Below are positions 15,528 through 23,053 of a stretch of 32,570 bases of DNA, piece by piece (the stretch's first letter is position 1; each line of letters starts with the position of its first letter). A model generated the notes under the pieces. It saw only the letters and a program-made list of their open reading frames with translations. It did no database searches and was not told the origin of the DNA. The stretch comes from 66-474 sp039923855 (GTDB taxonomy: Bacteria > Pseudomonadota > Gammaproteobacteria > Xanthomonadales > Rhodanobacteraceae), in NCBI GenBank assembly GCA_039923855.1, contig JBDTBW010000044.1:1-32570 (forward strand), given 5' to 3'. Made by a program: the position numbers and the translations under genes.

Positions 15528-17135
15528 TCAAGCAGCTTGCGCGAATAATTCTGGCAATGCGCGCGAGCCGGCCATTTCGCGCAGCGCGGCGACATCGAGC
15601 GTCGGGCTGGCGGCGAGCGCGTGCTCGCCGATCGCGCCCGCCAACGCGTGCAGCAGTTCGATGTGTTCGCGCAGCCGCGCGCGCGTACCGGCATCATCGA
15701 GCCTGGCATGCAGCCCGGCGTTCAAACGCGCGAACCACGCCAGTTGCTGTTGATCCAGCAGCGCGGGTGGATTGCGCGCATCGCTCAGCGAATGCCAGGC
15801 ACGGAAGAATGCCTGCATCGCCGCGTTCAACGATTCCGCTTCTTCCAGTTGCGGCCGCAGTTCGCCCAGCAGCGCGAGATCGGTCAGCCGGTCGCCGATC
15901 GCCAGCGGGCACAACACGCCCCAGTAATAGGCAAAATCCCAGATCACCTTGATCGGCATCACCTGCGCGTCGCCGAACAGCGGATATTGATCGCGGTACA
16001 AGATGAGCGTGTTGCGATAGAACGAGAAATACAATTGCTCGTACAGCCGTGCATAAGGCGCGAGTGATTCGCCGGCCAGATCGCGCGCGACTAGCTCGCG
16101 GATATAGCGATTGCCGATCGCGATGAAATCGCTGCCAGGCGAATAGAACGGGTCGAGAAACACCCCGGCCTCGCCGGTCAGCGCCCAACGGTCCGCGGAA
16201 AAAACCTGCTTGCAGCCGTACGACACGTTGCGCAGGAAGGCGAAGTCCAGCAGTTTGTCGCGATGTTTGTCCACCTCGCGCGCGACGATCGGCTGGTGCG
16301 CGCGCAACCACTCGAGCGCGCGCTCGTAGGTGTTGTAGGTTTCGATTGGATGCATCGCGGTGTCGGCGACGATCCCGACCGAATGCGCGCCCGAGGCCAG
16401 CGGAATCAGCCATACCCAGTAACCCGGTCCGCACAGGTGATTGGTCGAGCGCCAGCGTTCCTGCGGATCGCAACGCGCGCGCCACGGCGCGTCGTCGCAC
16501 CATGCGTCGAGATCCAGCCTGGTGTCGACGCGGAACCAGGCCGCGCCGATATGGTGCCCGTTGTCTTCGCTGAGATCGAACTGGCGCTTCAACAAACCCG
16601 CGCGGCCGGAGGCGTCGATCAGCCAGCGCGCGTCGATCGTTTCGTTTTTGCCGTGCCGCTCGCAACGCACCGCGTGATGCGCGCCGTCGCGGCCCGGCAC
16701 GATCGCGCGCGCGCTGCAGGCGTCGTCGAACACGATCCCGCGGCGACGCGTTTCCTCGCCCAGAAAATTCTCGAACAAGCCGCGATCGATCTGCCAGCTT
16801 GGTGTCGGCAGAACGCGGCTGACGCCGAGTTCGGTGACATGCTGCACGTCCTCGCGGCCTTCCGAGAAGAAGAAGCGGAAACCGAACTTGCGAATTTGCG
16901 CGGCATCGAGATGATCGCGCAGGCCCAGCACGTTGGAAAAATAATGCGCGCCGATCTCGACGGTGGATTCGCCGACCTTGTGCGCCGCCGCCGGCACCGG
17001 ATGCGCGCGCCGCTCCAGCACCCGGATGGATAACTCGGGGAAGTGTTGGCGCAACTCGAGCGCCAGCGTCAGGCCGGCCAGACCGCCGCCAAGGATCAAA
17101 ACGTCTTGCGGGTGCGCCGGGTGCGGGCCATCCAT
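15528..17135 (-). CDS. Halogenase-like FAD-dependent oxidoreductase, long form
   Basis: The 535-residue protein has GGGLAG (16-21) for FAD, VGESTVE (54-60), K83 in KFGFRFFF (by eye matching the catalytic Lys of tryptophan halogenases), W240-V-W-L-I-P245 matching WxWxIP, and GEAGVFLDPFYSPG. It resembles the FAD proteins of APE and xanthomonadin loci, which are annotated as halogenases or monooxygenases without proof. It differs from the 7175 enzyme by a longer C-terminal helical part of about 200 residues. It ends the leftward operon; 49 bases separate it from the glycosyltransferase. Bromination of the aryl ring or an oxidation step are both possible. Confidence 0.8.
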   Translation of the reverse strand: MDGPHPAHPQDVLILGGGLAGLTLALELRQHFPELSIRVLERRAHPVPAAAHKVGESTVEIGAHYFSNVLGLRDHLDAAQIRKFGFRFFFSEGREDVQHVTELGVSRVLPTPSWQIDRGLFENFLGEETRRRGIVFDDACSARAIVPGRDGAHHAVRCERHGKNETIDARWLIDASGRAGLLKRQFDLSEDNGHHIGAAWFRVDTRLDLDAWCDDAPWRARCDPQERWRSTNHLCGPGYWVWLIPLASGAHSVGIVADTAMHPIETYNTYERALEWLRAHQPIVAREVDKHRDKLLDFAFLRNVSYGCKQVFSADRWALTGEAGVFLDPFYSPGSDFIAIGNRYIRELVARDLAGESLAPYARLYEQLYFSFYRNTLILYRDQYPLFGDAQVMPIKVIWDFAYYWGVLCPLAIGDRLTDLALLGELRPQLEEAESLNAAMQAFFRAWHSLSDARNPPALLDQQQLAWFARLNAGLHARLDDAGTRARLREHIELLHALAGAIGEHALAASPTLDVAALREMAGSRALPELFAQAA

Positions 17136-17184
17136 GACGCCGATTGTGCGCGCTCGCCGCCGATTGCGCTATTGATCTGATGTG

Positions 17185-17985
17185 CTAGGGATGCCCCGGT
17201 TGCGCGGACGCATCCGACAAGGGATCCAGCGATCCATCCGGGTCGTGGATCGGCGTCGGCACGCCGTGCGAACGGCGATAGCTCGCCATCACATCGCGGT
17301 AATGCAAAATACGCCCGATCGTATAGAAGGTGATGCGCGCGACATCGCGCACCGGGCGGAAATGGCTGATGCGAAATTCGCCCTGATAGCGCGATTCGAT
17401 CGGCACCGAGATGATCGGCATATCCAGGTCGCGCGAAGCGGCGATAAGGATCGCGGCCTCGAACACGAAATCCTGCGCCGGCAGATCGACCAGTTCCACC
17501 GCCGCGCGCGGATACCAGCGCTGGCCGCTTTGCGAATCGATCACCCGGCGGCCGCAACTCCAACTGATGCCCCAATCGGCGAAGTCGTTGGCGGCGTGGC
17601 GCGCCGCGGGCTGCAAGCCGCGATTGAGCATCCGTGCGCCGATCACCATCGAATCCGGAAAACGCTGCGCGGTGCGCGCGATCCTCGGAATGTCGGACGC
17701 CGCGTGCTGGCCATCGCCGTCCATGGTCAGCACCGCGTCGTAACCGCGTTTGAGTGCTTCGCGGAAACCCGAGCGCAAGGCCTCGCCCTTGCCGCGCCGT
17801 TCGCGATGGCGGATCAGCGTCACCGGCAATGCGGATACGATCTGCGGCGTGCGATCGTCGGAACCGTCGTCGACCACGATCACGTCCGCGCATTCCGCGA
17901 GCACCGTTTGCAGCAACGGGCCGATCGCGCGCTCCTCGTTGAGGCACGGGACCAACACGCAGAAACGGGCGGTGGCAACGGTCAC
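17185..17985 (-). CDS. Family 2 glycosyltransferase
   Basis: A 266-residue GT-A fold enzyme of the dolichyl-phosphate mannose synthase / polyprenyl glycosyltransferase type. Motifs are VPCLNEE, VDDGSDD, the DxD region TMDGDGQH and a later QSGQRWYP. No membrane helix is evident, so it should act at the cytoplasmic face. In the pigment locus it may add a sugar or sugar-phosphate anchor to the aryl polyene chain. It starts with GTG at 17985, overlapping the stop of the chain-length factor gene (GTGA on the minus strand). Confidence 0.85.
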   Translation of the reverse strand: MTVATARFCVLVPCLNEERAIGPLLQTVLAECADVIVVDDGSDDRTPQIVSALPVTLIRHRERRGKGEALRSGFREALKRGYDAVLTMDGDGQHAASDIPRIARTAQRFPDSMVIGARMLNRGLQPAARHAANDFADWGISWSCGRRVIDSQSGQRWYPRAAVELVDLPAQDFVFEAAILIAASRDLDMPIISVPIESRYQGEFRISHFRPVRDVARITFYTIGRILHYRDVMASYRRSHGVPTPIHDPDGSLDPLSDASAQPGHP

Positions 17986-18791
17986 AAATGAATCTCCATG
18001 TCGAGCAGCAGACCCGATGCGGCCGGCAAGGTCAAGCGCGACGGCGCGTCTTGCGCCAGCGCGGCCAGCAGAACCAGCGCGTGCGCGCTGAGCGGATGGT
18101 CAGCTGCCAATGCTTGCAAACCCGGGGAAGCGAAATTCGGCAAAGTTCCCGGATCCGGGGCCGTGCGCAGCGCAACCGTCAAACGCGGCGCGTCGTCATC
18201 GGGTGATGGCGACAGCAGCAGCGCCGTGCCGAACGGGATCGCGATGCGCGCGATCCCGACCAGAGGCCCGATCGCGGCGGTATCGTAAGCGGCGAACAAC
18301 ACTGGCGTTTGTTCGGCAGCGCACAGCACCGCCGCCTCCAGCAGCCCCGCGCCGAAGGTCGTGTGATACGCGCTGATCGCGGACGACCCCGCGATGCACT
18401 GGGTGGCGATCGTCCAGTAACCGGCTGGCGCGTTGTGCACCGAGTTGTGGAACCTGGTTGGCGACAATTCGCGCGGCGTGCTGGCGAGCATCGCGCACAT
18501 GTAGTCGGTGATCGCGAGTTCCCCTTGGGTGGATGCGAACACGCAGGGCAATATTGACGGATCGCGTCCGGCCATCGCGCAGGCCTGACCCGCGATCTCG
18601 GCGGCCAGCAATACGCCGTACGGTGCGCGACGGCGCTCGGCGGCCGGCAACGCGGCCGCGGCGGGGTGTTGTGGCGCGTCGCCGCGCAGGTCTTGCCCGC
18701 CGCGCAATATCGTGCGCAAGGATGGCCAGTCCGGCGCGCCGCGTGTCCACGCGCCGATGCCTTCGATGCGTACCGCCAGTTGCGCACTCAT
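17982..18791 (-). CDS. Half-size ketosynthase-like chain-length factor
   Basis: At 269 residues this matches only the N-terminal part of a beta-ketoacyl synthase (Ketoacyl-synt_2-like; ApeC type). A Cys occurs in TIATQCIAGSSAI at the place of the KS nucleophile, but the C-terminal half with the two catalytic His motifs is missing. Related proteins pair with a full ketosynthase and set chain length. ATG 18791 (MSAQLAVRIEGIGAW) is chosen; the frame is open to 18854 but that part is inside the inverted-repeat element. No strong ribosome site is visible, and the end of the element lies only seven bases before the ATG. Confidence 0.82.
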   Translation of the reverse strand: MSAQLAVRIEGIGAWTRGAPDWPSLRTILRGGQDLRGDAPQHPAAAALPAAERRRAPYGVLLAAEIAGQACAMAGRDPSILPCVFASTQGELAITDYMCAMLASTPRELSPTRFHNSVHNAPAGYWTIATQCIAGSSAISAYHTTFGAGLLEAAVLCAAEQTPVLFAAYDTAAIGPLVGIARIAIPFGTALLLSPSPDDDAPRLTVALRTAPDPGTLPNFASPGLQALAADHPLSAHALVLLAALAQDAPSRLTLPAASGLLLDMEIHL

Positions 18792-18798
18792 GCTATGG

Positions 18799-19086
18799 GC
18801 CTGCCAACGCTTAGCCAAGTGAGCCGTGTTGCTTCCGCAGCGGTTGCCAGACAAGACGCACGCCGCCGCGCCCCCGGATCGGAGTCCGGGGCAGGCTGCG
18901 CCACTCTATGGCCAAGGCGCGCAACGCCGTATGGCGGCCGCTGCGAAGCAACCCTCCGGGCCGGGGCCCTTTGCCCGCATGGCGGCGTTATCACTCGTCC
19001 ATGTATCGACATACATCTTCCTCATGATGCCTTGCCCTGCTGGCAAAGGGCCGACGGCGCGGCCACTTGGCTAAGCGTTGGCAGGC
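18799..19086. repeat. 288-bp element with 23-bp perfect terminal inverted repeats
   Basis: Ends 18799-18821 and 19064-19086 are exact reverse complements. Inside are two separate stems: 18828-18843 with 18938-18952 (one bulged base), which encloses CCCCGGA (18872-18878)/TCCGGGG (18885-18891); and GGCCCTTTGCC (18965-18975) with GGCAAAGGGCC (19042-19052). The whole can fold as a three-way junction. It fills the space between the ketosynthase stop and the chain-length factor start. No transposase or longer frame is inside. It may be a non-autonomous MITE-like element or a structured mRNA segment; I saw no clear target-site duplication. Confidence 0.85.
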
Positions 19087-19087
19087 T

Positions 19088-20284
19088 CTAATCCGCGCGC
19101 GCGAAAGCCAGACACGCATTGTTGCCGCCGAAGCCGAATGAATTGCTCAAGGCGACGCGCACTTCGCGCGATTCGGTCTGCAACGCCAACCATTGTGCGC
19201 ACACGCTCTCCGGCCGCGTGCAACCGAGATTGCCGGGCACGATCCCGTGTTCCAATGCCAACAACGCGATTACCGCTTCCAGCGCGCCGGCGGCGCCCAG
19301 CGTGTGTCCGGTAGAGCCCTTGGTGGAACTGGCGCGCGTATGCGATGCAAAAGTATCGGCCAGCAATGCGGCTTCCACTTCATCATTCTTGGGTGTCGCG
19401 GTGCCGTGCAGATTGATGTAATCGACGGCATTGGCGTCGATACCGGCACGCGCCAGGGTGTCGTCCAGCGCCACGCGCGCGCCCCGGGCCTGCGGATGCG
19501 GCGTGGACATGTGATACGCATCGCTGGATTCGCCGTAGCCGATCAAGCGCGGCGCGCCCGGCTGCGCGTCGGTGCGTTCCAGAATCGCGAACGCCGCGGC
19601 TTCGCCGATCGAGATGCCGTTGCGGCGCGTGTCGAACGGTTTGCACGGTTGCGGTGAGACCAGTTCCAGCGCGTTGAAGCCGAATAGCACGCTGTCGCAC
19701 AGGGTATCCACGCCGCCGACCAGCGCGGCATCGGCAAGATCCAGCCGGAGCAACCGCTCGGCAGATGCGAACACTTTTGCCGAGGACGAACACGCGGTCG
19801 AGATCGTCAACGCGGGGCCGGCGATGCCGGTGGCTTCGGCCACGAACGCGGCCAGCGAATGCGGCGTGTGGATCGCGGGACGGCGCAAGTCTTCGGGAAA
19901 ACGCCCGTCGCCATCGAGCCGGCGATAGGCTTCCTCGCTGGCGCCGATGCTGGCGGTCGAGGTGCCGAGGATCAGCGCGACGCGGTGCGCGCCGTAACGC
20001 GCGGTGGCGGCGGCGATCGCATCCAGCAGACTGTCCTGATTCAAGCCCAGCCACGCCAATCGATTGTTGCGGCATTCCCAATGCGCCAAGCCCGGCGGCA
20101 GGGGTTCGTTCTCGAGGTCAGCGACACGGCCGATAAAACATTCCAGCGGCGCGCTGGAGAAATCGTTGGAAACCAGGCCGCCGCGATTCTCCGTCAATGC
20201 TTCGATGTGCGCGGTCACGCCACGGCCCAGCGCGGAAGTCGCGCTGTAGGCGGTGACGGCCAGCGGTTGGATCGGAGCGGTCAT
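19088..20284 (-). CDS. Beta-ketoacyl-ACP synthase of the pigment pathway (FabF-like)
   Basis: A full-length 398-residue condensing enzyme. The catalytic Cys is C165 in STACSSSAK, and the two His are H293 (LHGTATPKND) and H327 (KGSTGHTLGAAG), the standard C-H-H triad. SNSFGFGGNNA closes the domain. It should extend the acyl chain with malonyl-ACP, paired with the half-size partner encoded next (ApeO:ApeC-like). ATG 20284 gives the standard N-terminus. It is first of the leftward operon KS, chain-length factor, glycosyltransferase, FAD enzyme. Two rounds of repeat DNA flank it (18799-19086 and 20338-20453). Confidence 0.93.
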   Translation of the reverse strand: MTAPIQPLAVTAYSATSALGRGVTAHIEALTENRGGLVSNDFSSAPLECFIGRVADLENEPLPPGLAHWECRNNRLAWLGLNQDSLLDAIAAATARYGAHRVALILGTSTASIGASEEAYRRLDGDGRFPEDLRRPAIHTPHSLAAFVAEATGIAGPALTISTACSSSAKVFASAERLLRLDLADAALVGGVDTLCDSVLFGFNALELVSPQPCKPFDTRRNGISIGEAAAFAILERTDAQPGAPRLIGYGESSDAYHMSTPHPQARGARVALDDTLARAGIDANAVDYINLHGTATPKNDEVEAALLADTFASHTRASSTKGSTGHTLGAAGALEAVIALLALEHGIVPGNLGCTRPESVCAQWLALQTESREVRVALSNSFGFGGNNACLAFARAD

Positions 20285-20337
20285 GGTGAGCGCTTCGGAA
20301 CGAAGGTCGGGCAGTATACGCAAGCGCTTAAAAACTC

Positions 20338-20453
20338 GTCATTCCGGGGCCGTCCGCGGCTTCATCGCGGGCGGAACCCGGAATCCAGTGTCTCTGCTTC
20401 ACTTATCGCGCATAAATCAAGTCACTGGATTCCCGCTTGCGCGGAATGACGAT
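20338..20453. repeat. Inverted repeat doublet between divergent genes
   Basis: TCATTCCGG (20338-20346) and CCCGGAATCCAGTG (20380-20393) form one unit; CACTGGATTCCCGC (20420-20433) and GCGGAATGACGA (20440-20451) form an inverted second one. This is the same doublet pattern as at 6931-7165 and 30470-30573. It fills most of the shared promoter space of the ketosynthase operon and the YdcF-like gene. Confidence 0.8.
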
Positions 20454-20477
20454 AATCATTGAGCTTGCCGACAGCCG

Positions 20478-21173
20478 ATGCCCCACATTCCCAGCCTGTT
20501 CCGCCGCGGCCCGTTCCGCTATCTGGCCGATCGTTATGTCTGGCATTCACTGGTCGTGACTGTGTTTGCGTGCGCATTGACCGGTGGCATTCTGTACGTG
20601 ATTTATCTGTGGCGCGTAGCGCGGATCGCCGCGCAGGCGCCGTGCACGCCGACAGACGACCGGATGTTGCTGGTGTTCGGCCGCAAACTGGATCAAAACG
20701 GTGAACCCGAAGCCGATTACGCCGCGCGGTTGCAACGCGCTTTGACCGTGATCGCGGAATTGCACACAACGAAGATCATGTTGCTGGGCGGCGCATCCGG
20801 CGCGCATGTCAGCGAAGCCGCAGCCGGTCTGGACTGGCTGCGCGCGCACGGCTTGCCGCCCGGCATTGAAGTGATGCTGGAGCAAGCCTCGATCGATTCG
20901 CTGGAAAACCTGCATCACGCGCGCTCGCTGCTGGGTACGCCGCTGCCACCGGTGGCGCTGGTCAGCAGCCGCTATCACCTCGCGCGTTGTCTGGCGCTGG
21001 CGCGCTCGCTCGGCTTTCCCGCGATCGCTTGCGCCGCGGAACCGCGTTTGCGTTGGACCCCGCGTGTCGCGCGCCGCATCGCGCTGGAAGCCGGTTATTT
21101 GATGTGGCAGCAGACCGGTACCGCCTGGGCGCGCCTGATCCGCAACAGGCGCATGCTGGAGCGCGTGACGTAA
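20478..21173 (+). CDS. YdcF-like DUF218 membrane protein
   Basis: This 231-residue protein has one membrane helix (about 24-46) and a DUF218/YdcF domain: LLVFGRKLDQNG, ADYAARLQRAL, MLLGGASG, then ASIDSLENLHHARSLL and VSSRYHLARCLALARSLGF. These are the conserved blocks of the family, which includes the vancomycin-resistance protein SanA and ElyC; envelope roles are suspected but the reaction is unknown. No typical operon partner is adjacent; the next gene follows after 60 bases in the same direction. Confidence 0.87.
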   Translation: MPHIPSLFRRGPFRYLADRYVWHSLVVTVFACALTGGILYVIYLWRVARIAAQAPCTPTDDRMLLVFGRKLDQNGEPEADYAARLQRALTVIAELHTTKIMLLGGASGAHVSEAAAGLDWLRAHGLPPGIEVMLEQASIDSLENLHHARSLLGTPLPPVALVSSRYHLARCLALARSLGFPAIACAAEPRLRWTPRVARRIALEAGYLMWQQTGTAWARLIRNRRMLERVT

Positions 21174-21233
21174 ACTTGGGAACCCCACCAGCGGCGATCC
21201 CACCGCCATCGGGGATCATCAGGGGATAAACCA

Positions 21234-21632
21234 ATGTCGAAATCACGCATTCTGTTGTTGCTGTTCGCGCCGTTGCTGTTATTGACCATGGCCTTCCGCC
21301 AGGTGCCACTGGTCGATCAGCCGCCGATCGCGGTGCCGGCCGGTTTCAATGACGCGCAGGTGGAAAATGTGATCGCGCAGGCGCTGATGCTGCGCGGCTG
21401 GACCATCGACAGCCGCAAGGCCGGCGAGATCGACGCGACCTACGCGCCGCGCGACTTCAGCGTCAGCATCGCGGTGCATTACGACACCCGGCAGATACGC
21501 ATCAACTACGTCACCAGCAACAATTTGAAATACGAAGTGAAGAACGGCCAGCGGATGATCCACACCAATTACGCGAGCTGGATCAAGAACCTCGTCAACG
21601 ACATCCACAACCAGTTCATGATGGCGAAGTAG
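21234..21632 (+). CDS. Small exported protein of unknown function
   Basis: I do not recognise a named family. The 132-residue protein starts with KSR and a Leu-rich hydrophobic stretch (about 6-20), so it is exported or membrane-anchored; a cut near residue 21 is possible. The rest looks like a small alpha/beta domain (VENVIAQALMLRGWTID, then beta segments such as FSVSIAVHYDTRQIRINYVTS), reminiscent of short conserved proteins seen in xanthomonads. AGGGGA eight bases before ATG 21234 supports the start. A CCCTCTCCC palindrome follows the stop at about 21646. Confidence 0.75.
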   Translation: MSKSRILLLLFAPLLLLTMAFRQVPLVDQPPIAVPAGFNDAQVENVIAQALMLRGWTIDSRKAGEIDATYAPRDFSVSIAVHYDTRQIRINYVTSNNLKYEVKNGQRMIHTNYASWIKNLVNDIHNQFMMAK

Positions 21633-21645
21633 AGCACACGTTCGA

Positions 21646-21669
21646 ACCCCTCTCCCGCTGGGAGAGGGT
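21646..21669. repeat. Short palindromic repeat
   Basis: CCCCTCTCCC-GCT-GGGAGAGGG is a 9-bp stem of the same family as at 13883. It lies 14 bases after the small exported protein's stop and 24 bases before hemF, so it could act as a weak terminator or mRNA stabiliser. Confidence 0.75.
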
Positions 21670-21692
21670 GAGGCGAATGCTAATCTGCTTCC

Positions 21693-22673
21693 ATGCCAGA
21701 CCACATCAACGAAGTCGACGAGTATCTGCGCGGTTTGCAGGGTCGCCTGTGCGCCGCGCTGGAGAATCTCGATGACGCCGCGCGCTTTGCCGAAGACCGC
21801 TGGCAACGCGAGGAAACCCTCACCCCACCACTCGCTCCCGCTGCGCGGGCGAGGGACGTTGGAGGGCAGTCTGCGACTGCCAACTCATCCATGGGTGGCG
21901 GCGGGTGCACGCACGTGCTGAAAGACGGCGCGGTGTTCGAGCAGGCCGGCGTCGGCTATTCGCGCGTGCACGGCGATACCCTGCCACCCTCCGCCAGCGC
22001 GCTGCGGCCGGAACTGGGCGGACGTTCCTGGACCGCGAGCGGCGTGTCGCTGGTCGCGCACCCGCGCAATCCGTATGTGCCGACCGCGCATTTGAACGTG
22101 CGCTATTTCGAGGCGCGCAAACCCGATGCGGAACCCGTGTGGTGGTTCGGCGGCGGTTTCGATTTGACGCCGTTCTATCCGTTCGATGAGGACTGCGTGC
22201 ACTGGCACACGGTCGCGCGCGATCTGTGCGCGCCGTTCGGCGAAGGCGTCTATCCGAAATTCAAGAAATGGTGCGATGAGTATTTCTTTCTCAAGCACCG
22301 CAACGAGGCGCGCGGCGTCGGCGGCCTGTTCTTCGATGACTTGAACGAATGGGGATTCGAGCGTTGCTTCGAATTCCTGCGCGCGGTCGGCGACGGATTT
22401 CCCAACGCCTATCTGCCGATCGTGCGTCGCCGCAAGGACACGCCGTGGAGCGAGCGCGAGCGGGAGTTCCAGTTATACCGCCGCGGCCGCTACGTGGAGT
22501 TCAACCTGGTCTACGACCGCGGCACCCTGTTCGGCCTGCAATCGGGCGGCCGCGCCGAATCGATTCTGATGTCGCTGCCGCCGCGCCTTCGCTACGAATA
22601 TGGCTACGCGCCGGAGGCGGGTGACGTGGAAGCACGGTTGGGGGAGTACCTTAAGCCGCGCGATTGGGTGTAG
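21693..22673 (+). CDS. hemF: Oxygen-dependent coproporphyrinogen III oxidase with in-frame repeat insertion
   Basis: HemF uses oxygen to convert coproporphyrinogen III into protoporphyrinogen IX in haem synthesis. The body is highly conserved: GGVFEQAGV-like DGAVFEQAGVG, RPELGGRSW, NPYVPTAHLNVR, WWFGGGFDLTPFYPFDED, GEGVYPKFKKWCDEYFFLKHR, GGLFFDDLNEWG, FQLYRRGRYVEFNLVYDRGT, and a C-terminal RDWV. At 326 residues it is about 26 longer than E. coli HemF; the excess is residues 41-67, between WQRE and GGGG, coded by a palindromic repeat (21813-21893). The reading frame is kept and the rest looks functional. Confidence 0.95.
   Translation: MPDHINEVDEYLRGLQGRLCAALENLDDAARFAEDRWQREETLTPPLAPAARARDVGGQSATANSSMGGGGCTHVLKDGAVFEQAGVGYSRVHGDTLPPSASALRPELGGRSWTASGVSLVAHPRNPYVPTAHLNVRYFEARKPDAEPVWWFGGGFDLTPFYPFDEDCVHWHTVARDLCAPFGEGVYPKFKKWCDEYFFLKHRNEARGVGGLFFDDLNEWGFERCFEFLRAVGDGFPNAYLPIVRRRKDTPWSEREREFQLYRRGRYVEFNLVYDRGTLFGLQSGGRAESILMSLPPRLRYEYGYAPEAGDVEARLGEYLKPRDWV
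21813..21893 (+). repeat. Palindromic repeat inserted in frame in hemF
   Basis: These 27 codons (hemF residues 41-67) have no counterpart in E. coli HemF, where WQRE is followed almost at once by GGGG. The DNA contains CTCGCTCCCGC-TGC-GCGGGCGAG (21831-21853) and a CCCTCACCCC run, typical of the intergenic repeats in this window. The insert is a multiple of three without stop codons and lies before a glycine loop, where extra residues are likely tolerated. Confidence 0.85.
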
Positions 22674-22676
22674 ATC

Positions 22677-23024
22677 ATGAAATTCAAAATTTGCTATGAG
22701 CGGTTATTAGCAGCCTTCTATTTAACCTCAGTGCTCATTGGCCAGTCCAGCGAAGCTGCAGAACCAAAACTAAGTAATGAACAGATAATGTCCGTCGTCA
22801 AGCAGGCAACTTGGGCGTTTTGTCATCAACCCAAAAGAACAATAGTGGATAGTCGATTAACGGTGATGTTTCACAACAGTATGTGGGGCGTTATCGCGTC
22901 ACCTGTTTTCTTGGGATCAGGTGGGAAGAGGTATTGTTGCGCGGTAGATCAAGACGCTTTCTTTGACTTTTCTTCGTCGGGGAGGCTTCTGAAGACAATA
23001 AATGCAGATACTGATTCGAATTGA
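22677..23024 (+). CDS. Small AT-rich exported protein of unknown function
   Basis: The 115-residue product has a signal-peptide-like start (MKFKICYERLLAAFYLTSVLIG, cut perhaps after SSEAA near 28) and three Cys later (FCHQ and CC in RYCCAVDQ). I do not recognise a family. Base composition is clearly lower in GC than all neighbours, with many A/T-ending codons (AAA, ATT, TTA), suggesting recent gain. It starts three bases after the hemF stop with no clear ribosome site, so it may rely on hemF translation. It converges with the gene at 23054. Confidence 0.6.
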   Translation: MKFKICYERLLAAFYLTSVLIGQSSEAAEPKLSNEQIMSVVKQATWAFCHQPKRTIVDSRLTVMFHNSMWGVIASPVFLGSGGKRYCCAVDQDAFFDFSSSGRLLKTINADTDSN

Positions 23025-23053
23025 CTTGCGTAAACATGCGTAGGTTGGGAGGT

